Position numbers and translations under genes: made by a program
Part shown: in pieces, positions 33,555-41,938 of the stretch
Layout: each line of letters begins with the position of its first letter
Position numbering within the stretch: the stretch's first letter is position 1
The notes under the pieces: generated by a model
What the model was told of the DNA's origin: nothing
Seen by the model: only the letters and a program-made list of their open reading frames with translations
The model's database searches: none
Assembly: GCA_937892735.1 (NCBI GenBank)
Contig: CALBGL010000007.1
Coordinates: 1-58,751, forward strand
Length of the DNA stretch: 58,751 bases
Origin: an uncultured Clostridia bacterium
GTDB taxonomy: Bacteria; Bacillota; Clostridia; Lachnospirales; Bianqueaceae
Reading direction: 5' to 3'

Positions 33555-35426
33555 TCAGGCGGTCTCCTGGAACTGGGAGTTATAGAGCTCCGCATACGCA
33601 CCGCCTTTAGCCAGCAGCTCGTCATGTGTTCCCTGCTCTACCACATCGCCGTCTTTCAGGAAAAGAATCCAGTCCGCGTTGCGAATCGTGGACAATCTAT
33701 GCGCGATAATAAAGCTGGTACGGCCTTCCATCAGATGATCCATCGCCTCCTGAATCTGAATCTCCGTCCGGGTATCTACCGAACTGGTCGCCTCATCCAG
33801 GATCAGAATCTTATTATTGGCCAGAATGGCTCTCGCAATCGTCAGAAGCTGTTTCTGCCCCTGAGAAATATTGGTAACTTCTTCATTCAGCACCATCTGG
33901 TAGCCGCCTGGCAGCGTCTGAATAAAGTGATGCACCTTCGCCGCCTTCGCCGCCTCGATCACTTCTTCATCTGTGGCATCCAGTCTGCCGTAGCGAATGT
34001 TCTCCATGATCGTACCATTAAAGAGCCATGTATCCTGCAGTACCATGCCAAAGGCCTCTCGCAGTTCGCTGCGATCAAACGCCGGCAGCGGATATCCATC
34101 AATGCGTATTTCACCGCCATTCAGGTCATAGAACCGCATCAGGAGCTTTACAATCGTCGTCTTTCCCGCGCCGGTAGGTCCTACAATCGCGATCTTCTGC
34201 CCATTTTTCACCTTCACACTGAAATCATGAATGATGATTTTATCGGGACGATAGCCAAACTGCACATGATCGAACTCCACATTGCCGGAGAGATCCTCAA
34301 TCCTCACATTCCGACGTTCCCCCGTGGCAGGATCCACTATCGAGGCGTGTTCTTTAGCCTTCTGCTCCTCCTCTGGCTCTTCCAGGAACTCAAATACTCG
34401 CTCTGCCGCTGCCACCGCAGACTGCAGCATATTCGATACCTGCGCCATCTGTCCGATCGGCTGCGTAAACTGCCTCACATACTGAATAAAGGACTGAATG
34501 TCTCCGACACGGATCGTACCCTGAATACTCAGATATCCACCTACTACAGCAACCGCAACGTATCCGATATTCCCTATAAAATTCATCACTGGCTGCATGA
34601 GACCAGACAAGAACTGGGACTTCCACGCAGACTCGCACAGTACATCATTGACCTTGGTAAAATCCTGTTGTGCTTGTTCTTCCCGACAGAACAGCTTAAT
34701 GACATTATGACCGCCAAAAACCTCTTCTACCTGCCCATTCACATGCCCCAGATATTCCTGCTGCTTGCGGAAGAATCGCTGAGACTTGCTCACAATCAGC
34801 ATGACCAGCACGCCCGATACGGGTAAAATCAGTACCGCGATCAGTGTCATGAGCGGGCTGATGCTCATCATCATGCAGAAGATTCCGATGATCATCGCCA
34901 CTGAACTGATTAGCTGAGTGATCGTCTGCGACAAACTTTGCCCCAGAAGATCCACATCGTTTGTGATACGGGACAGGATCTCCCCATAGGTTCTCTGATC
35001 ATAATAATTCATCGGCAGCCGATGCATCTTATGAGATAACTCCTTACGCATCTGATACGCGATTTTCTGGGAAATGGTGGACATAATAAAGCCCTGTATC
35101 CAGTTAAACAGCGCGCTGATGGCATACAACCCTAATAGCATCAACAGGGTGAACCCGATGGCCTCAAAGTCAATGCCCAGACCGCCGTCCACCTTATCCA
35201 TCATCCCCGCAAAGATGTCGCTGGTGATATTTCCCAAAAGCTTGGGGCCGAAAATATTGAATACAGTGCTTCCTACCGTAAAGATCAGGGCGATGAAAAT
35301 TCCCACCTTAAAACGTCCTATATAATGGATCAGTTTCTTGACGGTTCCCTTAAAATCCCTCGCCTTCTCAGCCGGTACGCCGCCGCCATGACGCATGGGA
35401 CCTCTGTGCATTCCTTTCTCACTCAT
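33555..35426 (-). CDS. ABC exporter subunit with catalytic Walker B
   Basis: A 623-residue half-transporter: six transmembrane segments (about 35-330) and an ATPase domain with Walker A GPTGAGKTT, signature NISQGQKQLLTIARA, Walker B ILILDEATSSVDT and switch histidine IIAHRLSTI. The signature differs from LSGGQ. Paired with the adjacent 746-residue subunit, whose Walker B Glu is replaced, it forms a heterodimer of the TM287/288 or BmrCD kind with one degenerate ATP site. Multidrug or peptide/lipid export is likely but the substrate is unknown. Its start overlaps the upstream gene by 8 nt. Confidence 0.9.
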   Translation of the reverse strand: MSEKGMHRGPMRHGGGVPAEKARDFKGTVKKLIHYIGRFKVGIFIALIFTVGSTVFNIFGPKLLGNITSDIFAGMMDKVDGGLGIDFEAIGFTLLMLLGLYAISALFNWIQGFIMSTISQKIAYQMRKELSHKMHRLPMNYYDQRTYGEILSRITNDVDLLGQSLSQTITQLISSVAMIIGIFCMMMSISPLMTLIAVLILPVSGVLVMLIVSKSQRFFRKQQEYLGHVNGQVEEVFGGHNVIKLFCREEQAQQDFTKVNDVLCESAWKSQFLSGLMQPVMNFIGNIGYVAVAVVGGYLSIQGTIRVGDIQSFIQYVRQFTQPIGQMAQVSNMLQSAVAAAERVFEFLEEPEEEQKAKEHASIVDPATGERRNVRIEDLSGNVEFDHVQFGYRPDKIIIHDFSVKVKNGQKIAIVGPTGAGKTTIVKLLMRFYDLNGGEIRIDGYPLPAFDRSELREAFGMVLQDTWLFNGTIMENIRYGRLDATDEEVIEAAKAAKVHHFIQTLPGGYQMVLNEEVTNISQGQKQLLTIARAILANNKILILDEATSSVDTRTEIQIQEAMDHLMEGRTSFIIAHRLSTIRNADWILFLKDGDVVEQGTHDELLAKGGAYAELYNSQFQETA

Positions 35427-37659
35427 GGCGAACCTCCTTTCCTGAACCCGTCAGCTCTTCCTGGGAGAGCTGACTCTGCGCGATCTGCCGATATATTTCG
35501 TTATGAGCTAACAGCTCCTCATGGGTGCCTTCGCCCACAATCTTTCCTTCATCCAGCACCAGGATTTTATCCGCATGAAGGATGGTGTTGATTCTCTGCG
35601 CTACGATGACCACAGTCGCCTGCGATACCTTGGAAGAAAGCGCCTGACGCAGTTTGAAATCGGTCTTATAATCCAGGGCGGAGAAGCTATCATCAAATAC
35701 ATAGAGCTTCGGATTTTTCGCGATGGCACGCGCAATCGACAACCGCTGCTTCTGTCCGCCAGAGACATTGGTTCCTCCCTGCGCAATCGGCGCTTCAAAC
35801 CCTTCCGGCTTCTCTTCTATAAAATCGAGCGCCTGCGCGATTTCTGCCGCCTCGCGAATCTGAACTTCCGATGCATCCTGCGCACCAAAACGCAGATTGG
35901 AGTCGATCGTCCCACTGAACAGCACGCCCTTCTGCGGAACATATCCGATACTCCCGCGCAGTTCATGAAGATCCATATTCCGCACATCCACACCGTCAAT
36001 CGTAATCCGTCCCTTTGTTACATCAAACAGCCTGGGAATCAATTGTACCAGCGTCGATTTTCCGCTGCCCGTACTGCCGATAATGGCCGTCGTCTGTCCC
36101 GGCTCCGCTGTAAAATTCATATCCGTCAGGACATCTTCATCACTGCCCGGATAGCGAAAGGACACGTGATCGAAAACAATTCTTCCACTGTGCCTAGCTA
36201 CCTGCTCTGGATGTTCCGGATTCTCAATTTTCGTCTCACTATCCAGTACTTCCTGGATTCGTTCTGCCGCAACGGCCGCACGGGGTAGCATAACAGAAAC
36301 CATAGTGATCATCAGAAATGCCATCACGATCTGCATGGTATAAGTAATAAATGCCATCATATCTCCTACTTGCAGAGTTCCCATGTCGATGCCATGCGCA
36401 CCGACCCACACGATCAGTACCGTAATGCCGTTCATGACAAACATCATCGCAGGCATCATCAGCGCCATCGTCCGGCTGGTAAAGAGCTGGGTCTTCATCA
36501 GATTCCGGCTAGCGCCATCAAACCGCTTTTCCTCATATTTCTCCCGGCTGAACGCACGAATCACCGACGTACCCGTCAGGATCTCTCTGCTGACCAGGTT
36601 CAGACGGTCTACCAGCTTCTGCATGATCTTAAACTTTGGCATGGCAACCGCCATCAAGACCGCGACCAGCGCCAACACCGCAACGACCGCCACCACAATG
36701 ATCCACTCCATATGCGTCCGTGTCTGCAATACCTTCAGGATCCCGCCAATTCCCAGAATCGGCGCGTAAATGACCATACGGAACATCAGCATTAACACCA
36801 TCTGAACCTGCTGTACGTCATTGGTACACCGAGTAATCAGGGAAGAGGTGGAAAACTGACTCATCTCTTCATTGGAAAAAGAAACCACCTTATGGAATAT
36901 TCGGCTTCGCAAATCTCTGCTGGTACGCGCCGCCATACGCGAAGACAGGAATGCCACTGCGATCGTAAAAAGCATGCCCAGAAGCGCCAGTCCCAGCATC
37001 TGAAGGCCTACGCCGCCCAGATAGCCCATCTGTGTTCCTTCCATATCCATGCCCATCTGCGCGTATTCATCCTTCACAAATGCGACGCCCATGGAGGATA
37101 GCATCGTATCTCCCATATTTCCCATTTCTTCTATAATGCCTTCTTTGATCGCCTGCAACGCTTCATCCGGCAGCATAGCTAGAACCTGATTCGGGTCTGT
37201 GTCCGCACTCAACCCCATCTGTTCCAGGACGCTCTCCCGCATCGCCTGTGCCTCTTCGCCCTCGGAACGGAGTGTCAAGAAAACGGTTTCCGCCGGTAGC
37301 AAGATCTCTTCGATCTCCTCCCGGTTCTCTCCTTCCAGGACATAAACCCCTTCCGTCCCGGCTGCTGGATACTCTTTCAGAATATCGTCTTTCGCCTCTC
37401 CGGCTCCATACAGCACATAGGCCTCCTGCACTGTCTGACGTTCCTGTTCATTCAAAAACCGCATTAAAAGTTCCATCGTCTCCTGACGCATCACCTCGGG
37501 TGCTTCGGTTTCGATACCTCCATTCTGAATCCCTACATCCACAATATTGGAAGTATACTGCGGCAGCGCCAGCTCACATGTTGCCTGCCCCACCAATAGC
37601 GCGATGATGATGAGCATAGATGCCCAGTATTTCTTCGCGAACTTAAGTATTCTGATCAT
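35419..37659 (-). CDS. ABC exporter subunit with degenerate ATP site and extracellular insert
   Basis: A 746-residue half-transporter. After the first transmembrane segment an extracytoplasmic insert of about 160 residues (about 45-205) precedes the second, a feature of a Clostridia subfamily. The ATPase part has Walker A GSTGSGKST, signature NVSGGQKQRLSIARA and Walker B LYVFDDSFSALD, with Asp where the catalytic Glu normally stands. The switch reads VIVAQRINTI with Gln in place of His. Both substitutions mark the degenerate site of a heterodimeric exporter. It overlaps marR by 17 nt. Confidence 0.9.
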   Translation of the reverse strand: MIRILKFAKKYWASMLIIIALLVGQATCELALPQYTSNIVDVGIQNGGIETEAPEVMRQETMELLMRFLNEQERQTVQEAYVLYGAGEAKDDILKEYPAAGTEGVYVLEGENREEIEEILLPAETVFLTLRSEGEEAQAMRESVLEQMGLSADTDPNQVLAMLPDEALQAIKEGIIEEMGNMGDTMLSSMGVAFVKDEYAQMGMDMEGTQMGYLGGVGLQMLGLALLGMLFTIAVAFLSSRMAARTSRDLRSRIFHKVVSFSNEEMSQFSTSSLITRCTNDVQQVQMVLMLMFRMVIYAPILGIGGILKVLQTRTHMEWIIVVAVVAVLALVAVLMAVAMPKFKIMQKLVDRLNLVSREILTGTSVIRAFSREKYEEKRFDGASRNLMKTQLFTSRTMALMMPAMMFVMNGITVLIVWVGAHGIDMGTLQVGDMMAFITYTMQIVMAFLMITMVSVMLPRAAVAAERIQEVLDSETKIENPEHPEQVARHSGRIVFDHVSFRYPGSDEDVLTDMNFTAEPGQTTAIIGSTGSGKSTLVQLIPRLFDVTKGRITIDGVDVRNMDLHELRGSIGYVPQKGVLFSGTIDSNLRFGAQDASEVQIREAAEIAQALDFIEEKPEGFEAPIAQGGTNVSGGQKQRLSIARAIAKNPKLYVFDDSFSALDYKTDFKLRQALSSKVSQATVVIVAQRINTILHADKILVLDEGKIVGEGTHEELLAHNEIYRQIAQSQLSQEELTGSGKEVRHE

Positions 37660-38137
37660 GTTTTACCTCCCCTATATAATCCTCAAAAAAGCCTTCTATC
37701 TTTCGCAAGACTTTTTCAAAGCCACCTAGTTCCATGCCTGCCATCGCCGTCAATAAGCCGTGCTGCAGCTTGGATACAGCCGGCGTTACTTCCTTTAGCT
37801 TATCCTTACCCTTCTGTGTCAGTTCCATACAGATTTCACGTCGGCTATTGGGTGATTCCGAACGCAAAACAAATCCTTGCTCTTCCAGCACCCGCAGAAT
37901 CTTTGTAATCGCTGGCCGACTTAGACGCATCATACAGGCCGCTTCCGATGGATGCAGCTCTACATTCCGTTCTACATACCGAAGCAGCGTGTATTGGCTG
38001 AATCCCAGTTCGAACTGTCGGCAGGTCATCTCCATGCTTCGTATCATATTCCTTAACATGAAGAACATACGATATACGTCTTCCTCTGCTTGTTTTTCCT
38101 GTACTGTCAGTCCTTCCAGTGTCAAAAAATTCCACAC
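37643..38137 (-). CDS. MarR-family regulator
   Basis: A 164-residue winged-helix regulator: LGFSQYTLLRYVERNVELHP, MMRLSRPAITKILRVLEEQG recognition region and RREICMELTQKGKDKL wing. GTG start at 38137 with GGAGGGAGC upstream. It is the first gene of the unit with both exporter genes, the usual layout in which MarR represses its own operon and ligand binding relieves it. The C-terminal end overlaps the exporter start. Confidence 0.88.
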   Translation of the reverse strand: MWNFLTLEGLTVQEKQAEEDVYRMFFMLRNMIRSMEMTCRQFELGFSQYTLLRYVERNVELHPSEAACMMRLSRPAITKILRVLEEQGFVLRSESPNSRREICMELTQKGKDKLKEVTPAVSKLQHGLLTAMAGMELGGFEKVLRKIEGFFEDYIGEVKHDQNT

Positions 38138-38177
38138 GCTCCCTCCTCTCCTTCCTTTTCGAACTATTCAAGGGTTA

Positions 38178-38206
38178 ATTATACAGATCTCTTTTCCTCC
38201 TGTCAA
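38178..38206 (-). promoter_or_regulatory. Promoter of the marR-ABC exporter unit
   Basis: TTGACA (38206-38201), 17 bp, TATAAT (38183-38178), all consensus. The DNA just after the -10 (TTAACCCTTGAATAG) is a plausible but imperfect MarR operator. Confidence 0.85.
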
Positions 38207-38254
38207 TCGAAAAATTGTAAAATATCTATGTCGTTCCCCAGAGGGATCCCCAGC

Positions 38255-38288
38255 AAAAAACCTGTCTATTCTTTTGAATAGACAGGTT
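38255..38288 (-). terminator. Terminator of the kdp unit
   Basis: AACCTGTCTATTC pairs perfectly with GAATAGACAGGTT around a TTTT loop (38259-38288), followed on the minus strand by TTTT. It lies just past the stop of the unknown gene after kdpC. Confidence 0.88.
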
Positions 38289-38292
38289 AAAC

Positions 38293-39183
38293 TCAAAATT
38301 TGATGGGAAATAATATTTTTAAGAATGCCCGTTGAGAATATTGACGGCTATCAAAATTATAATACCGGCGCTGTTGTCTGCCGTCGTACAGCTCAAAACC
38401 ATGCTGCGAAACATGTATCGTATACCCCAGTTTCCGCATGACCATATAGAGCGCCAGCTCCCATTCGGATCTGTCCGCGAGAACACCGTCGGCAATTTCA
38501 TCATACATCCAGGCAAACTCTGTATAGTCGAAGTCATCTTCCAAAAACCCCGACCACAAATCCATTTTCTGCTTAAAACTCAATAAGCCCAAATAATCGC
38601 TGTCCGTCGCGTCCTCCGATATGCGTCCATAACAAAAACAACAGCCCTGACAGGTAAACGGAACTTTTTCCTCTTCCAAGAACCTGTTACAGTCCCAATC
38701 CACAGCTACGATCCCCTTCTCCCACTGTACCGCTCGAAACAGTATCTGCAGCCTCTCAGCCTGCTCTGGGGACTCGCACTGTATTCTCAGACACAAGGAC
38801 TGGATCATTGCAGCCGGTCGGCCGGATATGGTCTTTTGTACCACTGAAAAATGGTCTCCCTGCTGCTCGAGATTCATCCACACCGTTTCCTGCGTAGAGG
38901 CTACTATGCCAAATATGTGTATCTTCCATCTGGCATGGAGAGTCGAAATCGATTCTCCATAGTCCTGCCAGAAGTCTTCTTCCATAAATACCAGATCGTT
39001 AAAAAGCACATATAGTACATCCTTCTCTTCCATCATTCCATGGTAAACAGAAGGAGAAAACTGTGCCCAGTCACTGATTTGACTAAGCAGTTCCCAAAGC
39101 CGTCCTGCCGTAACATCTGTCTCACGATTCGAAACCGCAAGAGGCGTCTGTTTCGCCTTCTGAAAGAAATGCATATTGACCAT
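38293..39183 (-). CDS. Unknown protein, last gene of the kdp unit
   Basis: A 296-residue soluble protein with no recognised family. It is rich in aromatic residues, has a cysteine group TCQGCCFCYGR (about 192-202) and an acidic middle (FLEDDFDYTEFAWMYDEIAD), and ends with ELYDGRQQRRYYNFDSRQYS. The start ATG at 39183 has AAAGGGGCGG upstream; it begins 17 nt after the kdpC stop and ends before the terminator at 38288, so it is cotranscribed with kdpFABC. It could tune or report on K+ uptake, but this is context only. Confidence 0.65.
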   Translation of the reverse strand: MVNMHFFQKAKQTPLAVSNRETDVTAGRLWELLSQISDWAQFSPSVYHGMMEEKDVLYVLFNDLVFMEEDFWQDYGESISTLHARWKIHIFGIVASTQETVWMNLEQQGDHFSVVQKTISGRPAAMIQSLCLRIQCESPEQAERLQILFRAVQWEKGIVAVDWDCNRFLEEEKVPFTCQGCCFCYGRISEDATDSDYLGLLSFKQKMDLWSGFLEDDFDYTEFAWMYDEIADGVLADRSEWELALYMVMRKLGYTIHVSQHGFELYDGRQQRRYYNFDSRQYSQRAFLKILFPIKF

Positions 39184-39200
39184 ATCCGCCGCCCCTTTTA

Positions 39201-39854
39201 TCAGATAATTCCCATCTGCTGAGCAATCTCTATATTAACGCCAAGCACATTCACAGTCTCTTCCCCGAAAATACCCAGCATCTTGCCTTCCGTATTTCTC
39301 TCCACAATCTCTCTCACGACAGATTCCTCCAGACCGGACGCCATTACAATACGATCAATCTGAATCTCTGCGGATGCCGGAGAGATATGAGGATCCAATC
39401 CGGAACCGGACGCCGTAAGCAAATCCGTCGGAATATCTTCTCTCTTTACATCCGGATTCTTAGCCAGAAAGGCTTCGATATCCGCTTCCACACGCTCTGC
39501 CAATGCGGGATTGGAAGGAGCATAGTTATTGGATCCGGAAGCAAGTCCGGCAAACTCGCTTCCGTCATTGTAATACTGGTTTCCTTCTTCATCTTCTACA
39601 TATACATTATAATGATAGGCAGAAGGACGGCTCCACATATAATAGTCCTTGGTGAACTCCTGTCCCACATGCTCTGCTCCGACGGTCTGACCATTGACCG
39701 TAATCAGGCTTCCGTCGGCCTGATGCGGGAAAAACAGGGAAGACAATCCTGTCAGCAAACAGGGAAAGAGAAGTCCACAGATCAACATCAATACAATCGT
39801 GACCAGGAACATCTGCCGAAATCCATGCAGGAATTTTTTTACAGATTCTTTCAT
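39201..39854 (-). CDS. kdpC: Potassium-transporting ATPase subunit C
   Basis: A 217-residue subunit with one N-terminal transmembrane segment (TIVLMLICGLLFPCLLTGLS) and a mostly extracytoplasmic body. Family segments SRPSAYHYNV, GSNNYAPSNPALAERV, VPTDLLTASGSGLDPHIS in nearly standard form (here IPTDLLTASGSGLDPHIS), and SPASAEIQIDRI are present. It stabilises the KdpFABC complex and is needed for ATP-driven K+ uptake. The start has AAAGGATG upstream, 17 nt after kdpB. Confidence 0.94.
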   Translation of the reverse strand: MKESVKKFLHGFRQMFLVTIVLMLICGLLFPCLLTGLSSLFFPHQADGSLITVNGQTVGAEHVGQEFTKDYYMWSRPSAYHYNVYVEDEEGNQYYNDGSEFAGLASGSNNYAPSNPALAERVEADIEAFLAKNPDVKREDIPTDLLTASGSGLDPHISPASAEIQIDRIVMASGLEESVVREIVERNTEGKMLGIFGEETVNVLGVNIEIAQQMGII

Positions 39855-39871
39855 AATATAGACATCCTTTC

Positions 39872-41926
39872 TTAAAACCCAATCATCGTAAGTAACGGCG
39901 CGATCAGCATATCAATGATCTTAATACCGATAAACGGCGTGATGATGCCTCCTACTCCGTAAATCAACATATTCCTCGCAAGCATCTTACCAGACGACAT
40001 CGGACGGTATTTTACGCCCTTCATCGCCAGCGGAATCAGGCACGGAATAATGAGCGCGTTAAAGATGAGCGCTGACAAAATCGCGCTATAGGGCGTCGTA
40101 AGACCCATGATATTCAAAACGCCTAATTGCGGGATCGCCATCATGAACATAGCGGGAATGATCGCAAAATACTTCGCAATATCGTTCGCAATCGAGAACG
40201 TCGTCAGGCTTCCTCGAGTAATCAAAAGCTGCTTGCCGATCTCTACCACTTCCAAGATCTTTGTCGGGTCAGAATCCAGATCTACCATGTTAGCCGCTTC
40301 CTTAGCCGCTGTCGTACCACTGTTCATCGCAAGACCCACATTTGCCTGCGCCAGTGCCGGCGCATCGTTGGTTCCGTCACCGGTCATGGCTACGATCTTT
40401 CCCTCCGCCTGTTCCTTCTTTATCACATCGATCTTGTCTTCCGGTTTACACTCGGCAATGAAGCCATCCACGCCCGCTTCCTTAGCAATCGTCGCCGCAG
40501 TCAGCGGATTATCGCCAGTACACATGATCGTCTTAATTCCAATGGCACGAAGACGCTCAAATCTCTCGACCATGCCGGGCTTTACCGTATCTTTAAGATA
40601 AATGACGCCCAGGATCCGATTATTTTCACATACCGTCAGCGGAGTACCGCCAAGACTTGAAATCTTATCTACCTGATCATGCAGATCGGCCGGAATTACA
40701 CCTCCCTGCATCTTGACATACTGCTCAATCGCCTCCGCCGCACCTTTGCGGACCTTAGTTCCGTCCGGCAGATCTACGCCACTCATACGAGTCTGCGCGG
40801 TAAACTCTATAAAGTTTGATCCTGCTGTCTCCTGGCTCTTATCTCCCAAATGACGGGCAAGTTCCAATGTAGACTTTCCTTCCGGTGTCTCATCATGCAG
40901 ACTAGTCAGGGCCGCACAACGAATCAAATCGCTGCGGTTTGCCCCACCTACAGGGAAGAAATCTGCCGCTAGACGGTTTCCGTATGTAATGGTTCCTGTC
41001 TTATCCAGAATCATCGTATCTACGTCGCCACAGGCCTCTACGGCTTTGCCGGACATTGCGATCACATTGAAACGGGTTACACGGTCCATACCGGCAATAC
41101 CAATCGCAGACAGAAGGCCACCGATTGTTGTCGGAATCAGACAAACCGCCAATGCGATCAACGTGGACGTCTGCAACTGAACGCCTGAATAAATACCAAT
41201 CGGATACAGCGTTACAATAACAATCATAAAAATGATAGTCAAAGAAACCAGCAGCGTATTCAGCGCGATTTCGTTCGGCGTCTTCTTTCTGGAAGCGCCT
41301 TCTACCAGCGCGATCATCCGATCCAGGAAGCTATTGCCGGGTTCGGAAGTAATCTGAATCTTGAGCCAGTCAGAAACCACCGTCGTACCACCTGTTACGG
41401 AACAGAAATCTCCGCCGGATTCTCTTACAACGGGCGCAGACTCTCCGGTAATCGCAGATTCATCCACAGACGCGATTCCTTCGATGACCTCTCCATCTCC
41501 AGGGATAATCTCTCCGGCAGATACCATAACGATATCGCCCTTCTTCAATTCGCTGGACAGAATTATCTTTTCAGTTCCATCCGGCATCAGCAAATGCGCC
41601 TGCGTATCCTTCTGCGTTTTCTTCAGGCTGGCTGCCTGTGCTTTGCCTCTGCCTTCCGCCACGGATTCCGCAAAATTCGCGAAAAGAACCGTAACAAACA
41701 GGACGATGCAAACAATAATATTATACAACCTCAGATTGGTTCCGTTCGCCACGTCTCCAAACAAACTGGGGAAGAAAGACAAAATTAAAGTAATGATACA
41801 ACCGACTTCCACTACGAACATGACAGGATTTTTCATCATGTACAGGGGATTCAGTTTTGTAAAGGAGCCGACGATCGCCTGACGGAATATTTCCGGCGTA
41901 ATCAGCTTCTGCTTTTTCTTGCTCAT
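39872..41926 (-). CDS. kdpB: Potassium-transporting P-type ATPase subunit B
   Basis: P-type ATPase of 684 residues, the energy-coupling subunit of KdpFABC. The phosphorylated Asp lies in MILDKTGTITYGN, the actuator loop contains ITGESAP, nucleotide binding includes KGAAEAI, and the hinge has CTGDNPLTA and MTGDGTNDAPALAQ. The regulatory serine region preceding ITGESAP fits the family. Start supported by AAGGAGG. The complex imports K+ against steep gradients when K+ is scarce. Confidence 0.96.
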   Translation of the reverse strand: MSKKKQKLITPEIFRQAIVGSFTKLNPLYMMKNPVMFVVEVGCIITLILSFFPSLFGDVANGTNLRLYNIIVCIVLFVTVLFANFAESVAEGRGKAQAASLKKTQKDTQAHLLMPDGTEKIILSSELKKGDIVMVSAGEIIPGDGEVIEGIASVDESAITGESAPVVRESGGDFCSVTGGTTVVSDWLKIQITSEPGNSFLDRMIALVEGASRKKTPNEIALNTLLVSLTIIFMIVIVTLYPIGIYSGVQLQTSTLIALAVCLIPTTIGGLLSAIGIAGMDRVTRFNVIAMSGKAVEACGDVDTMILDKTGTITYGNRLAADFFPVGGANRSDLIRCAALTSLHDETPEGKSTLELARHLGDKSQETAGSNFIEFTAQTRMSGVDLPDGTKVRKGAAEAIEQYVKMQGGVIPADLHDQVDKISSLGGTPLTVCENNRILGVIYLKDTVKPGMVERFERLRAIGIKTIMCTGDNPLTAATIAKEAGVDGFIAECKPEDKIDVIKKEQAEGKIVAMTGDGTNDAPALAQANVGLAMNSGTTAAKEAANMVDLDSDPTKILEVVEIGKQLLITRGSLTTFSIANDIAKYFAIIPAMFMMAIPQLGVLNIMGLTTPYSAILSALIFNALIIPCLIPLAMKGVKYRPMSSGKMLARNMLIYGVGGIITPFIGIKIIDMLIAPLLTMIGF

Positions 41927-41938
41927 AAAGGTTCCTCC

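Noticed and set aside
33516..34826. 436-codon plus-strand reading frame opposite the ABC exporter
   Set aside because: Antisense to a clear ATPase with all motifs; no ribosome site or family signal of its own.
38170..38183. MarR operator at the marR promoter
   Set aside because: The symmetry of the sequence next to the -10 is too imperfect to call as an operator; mentioned only as a possibility.
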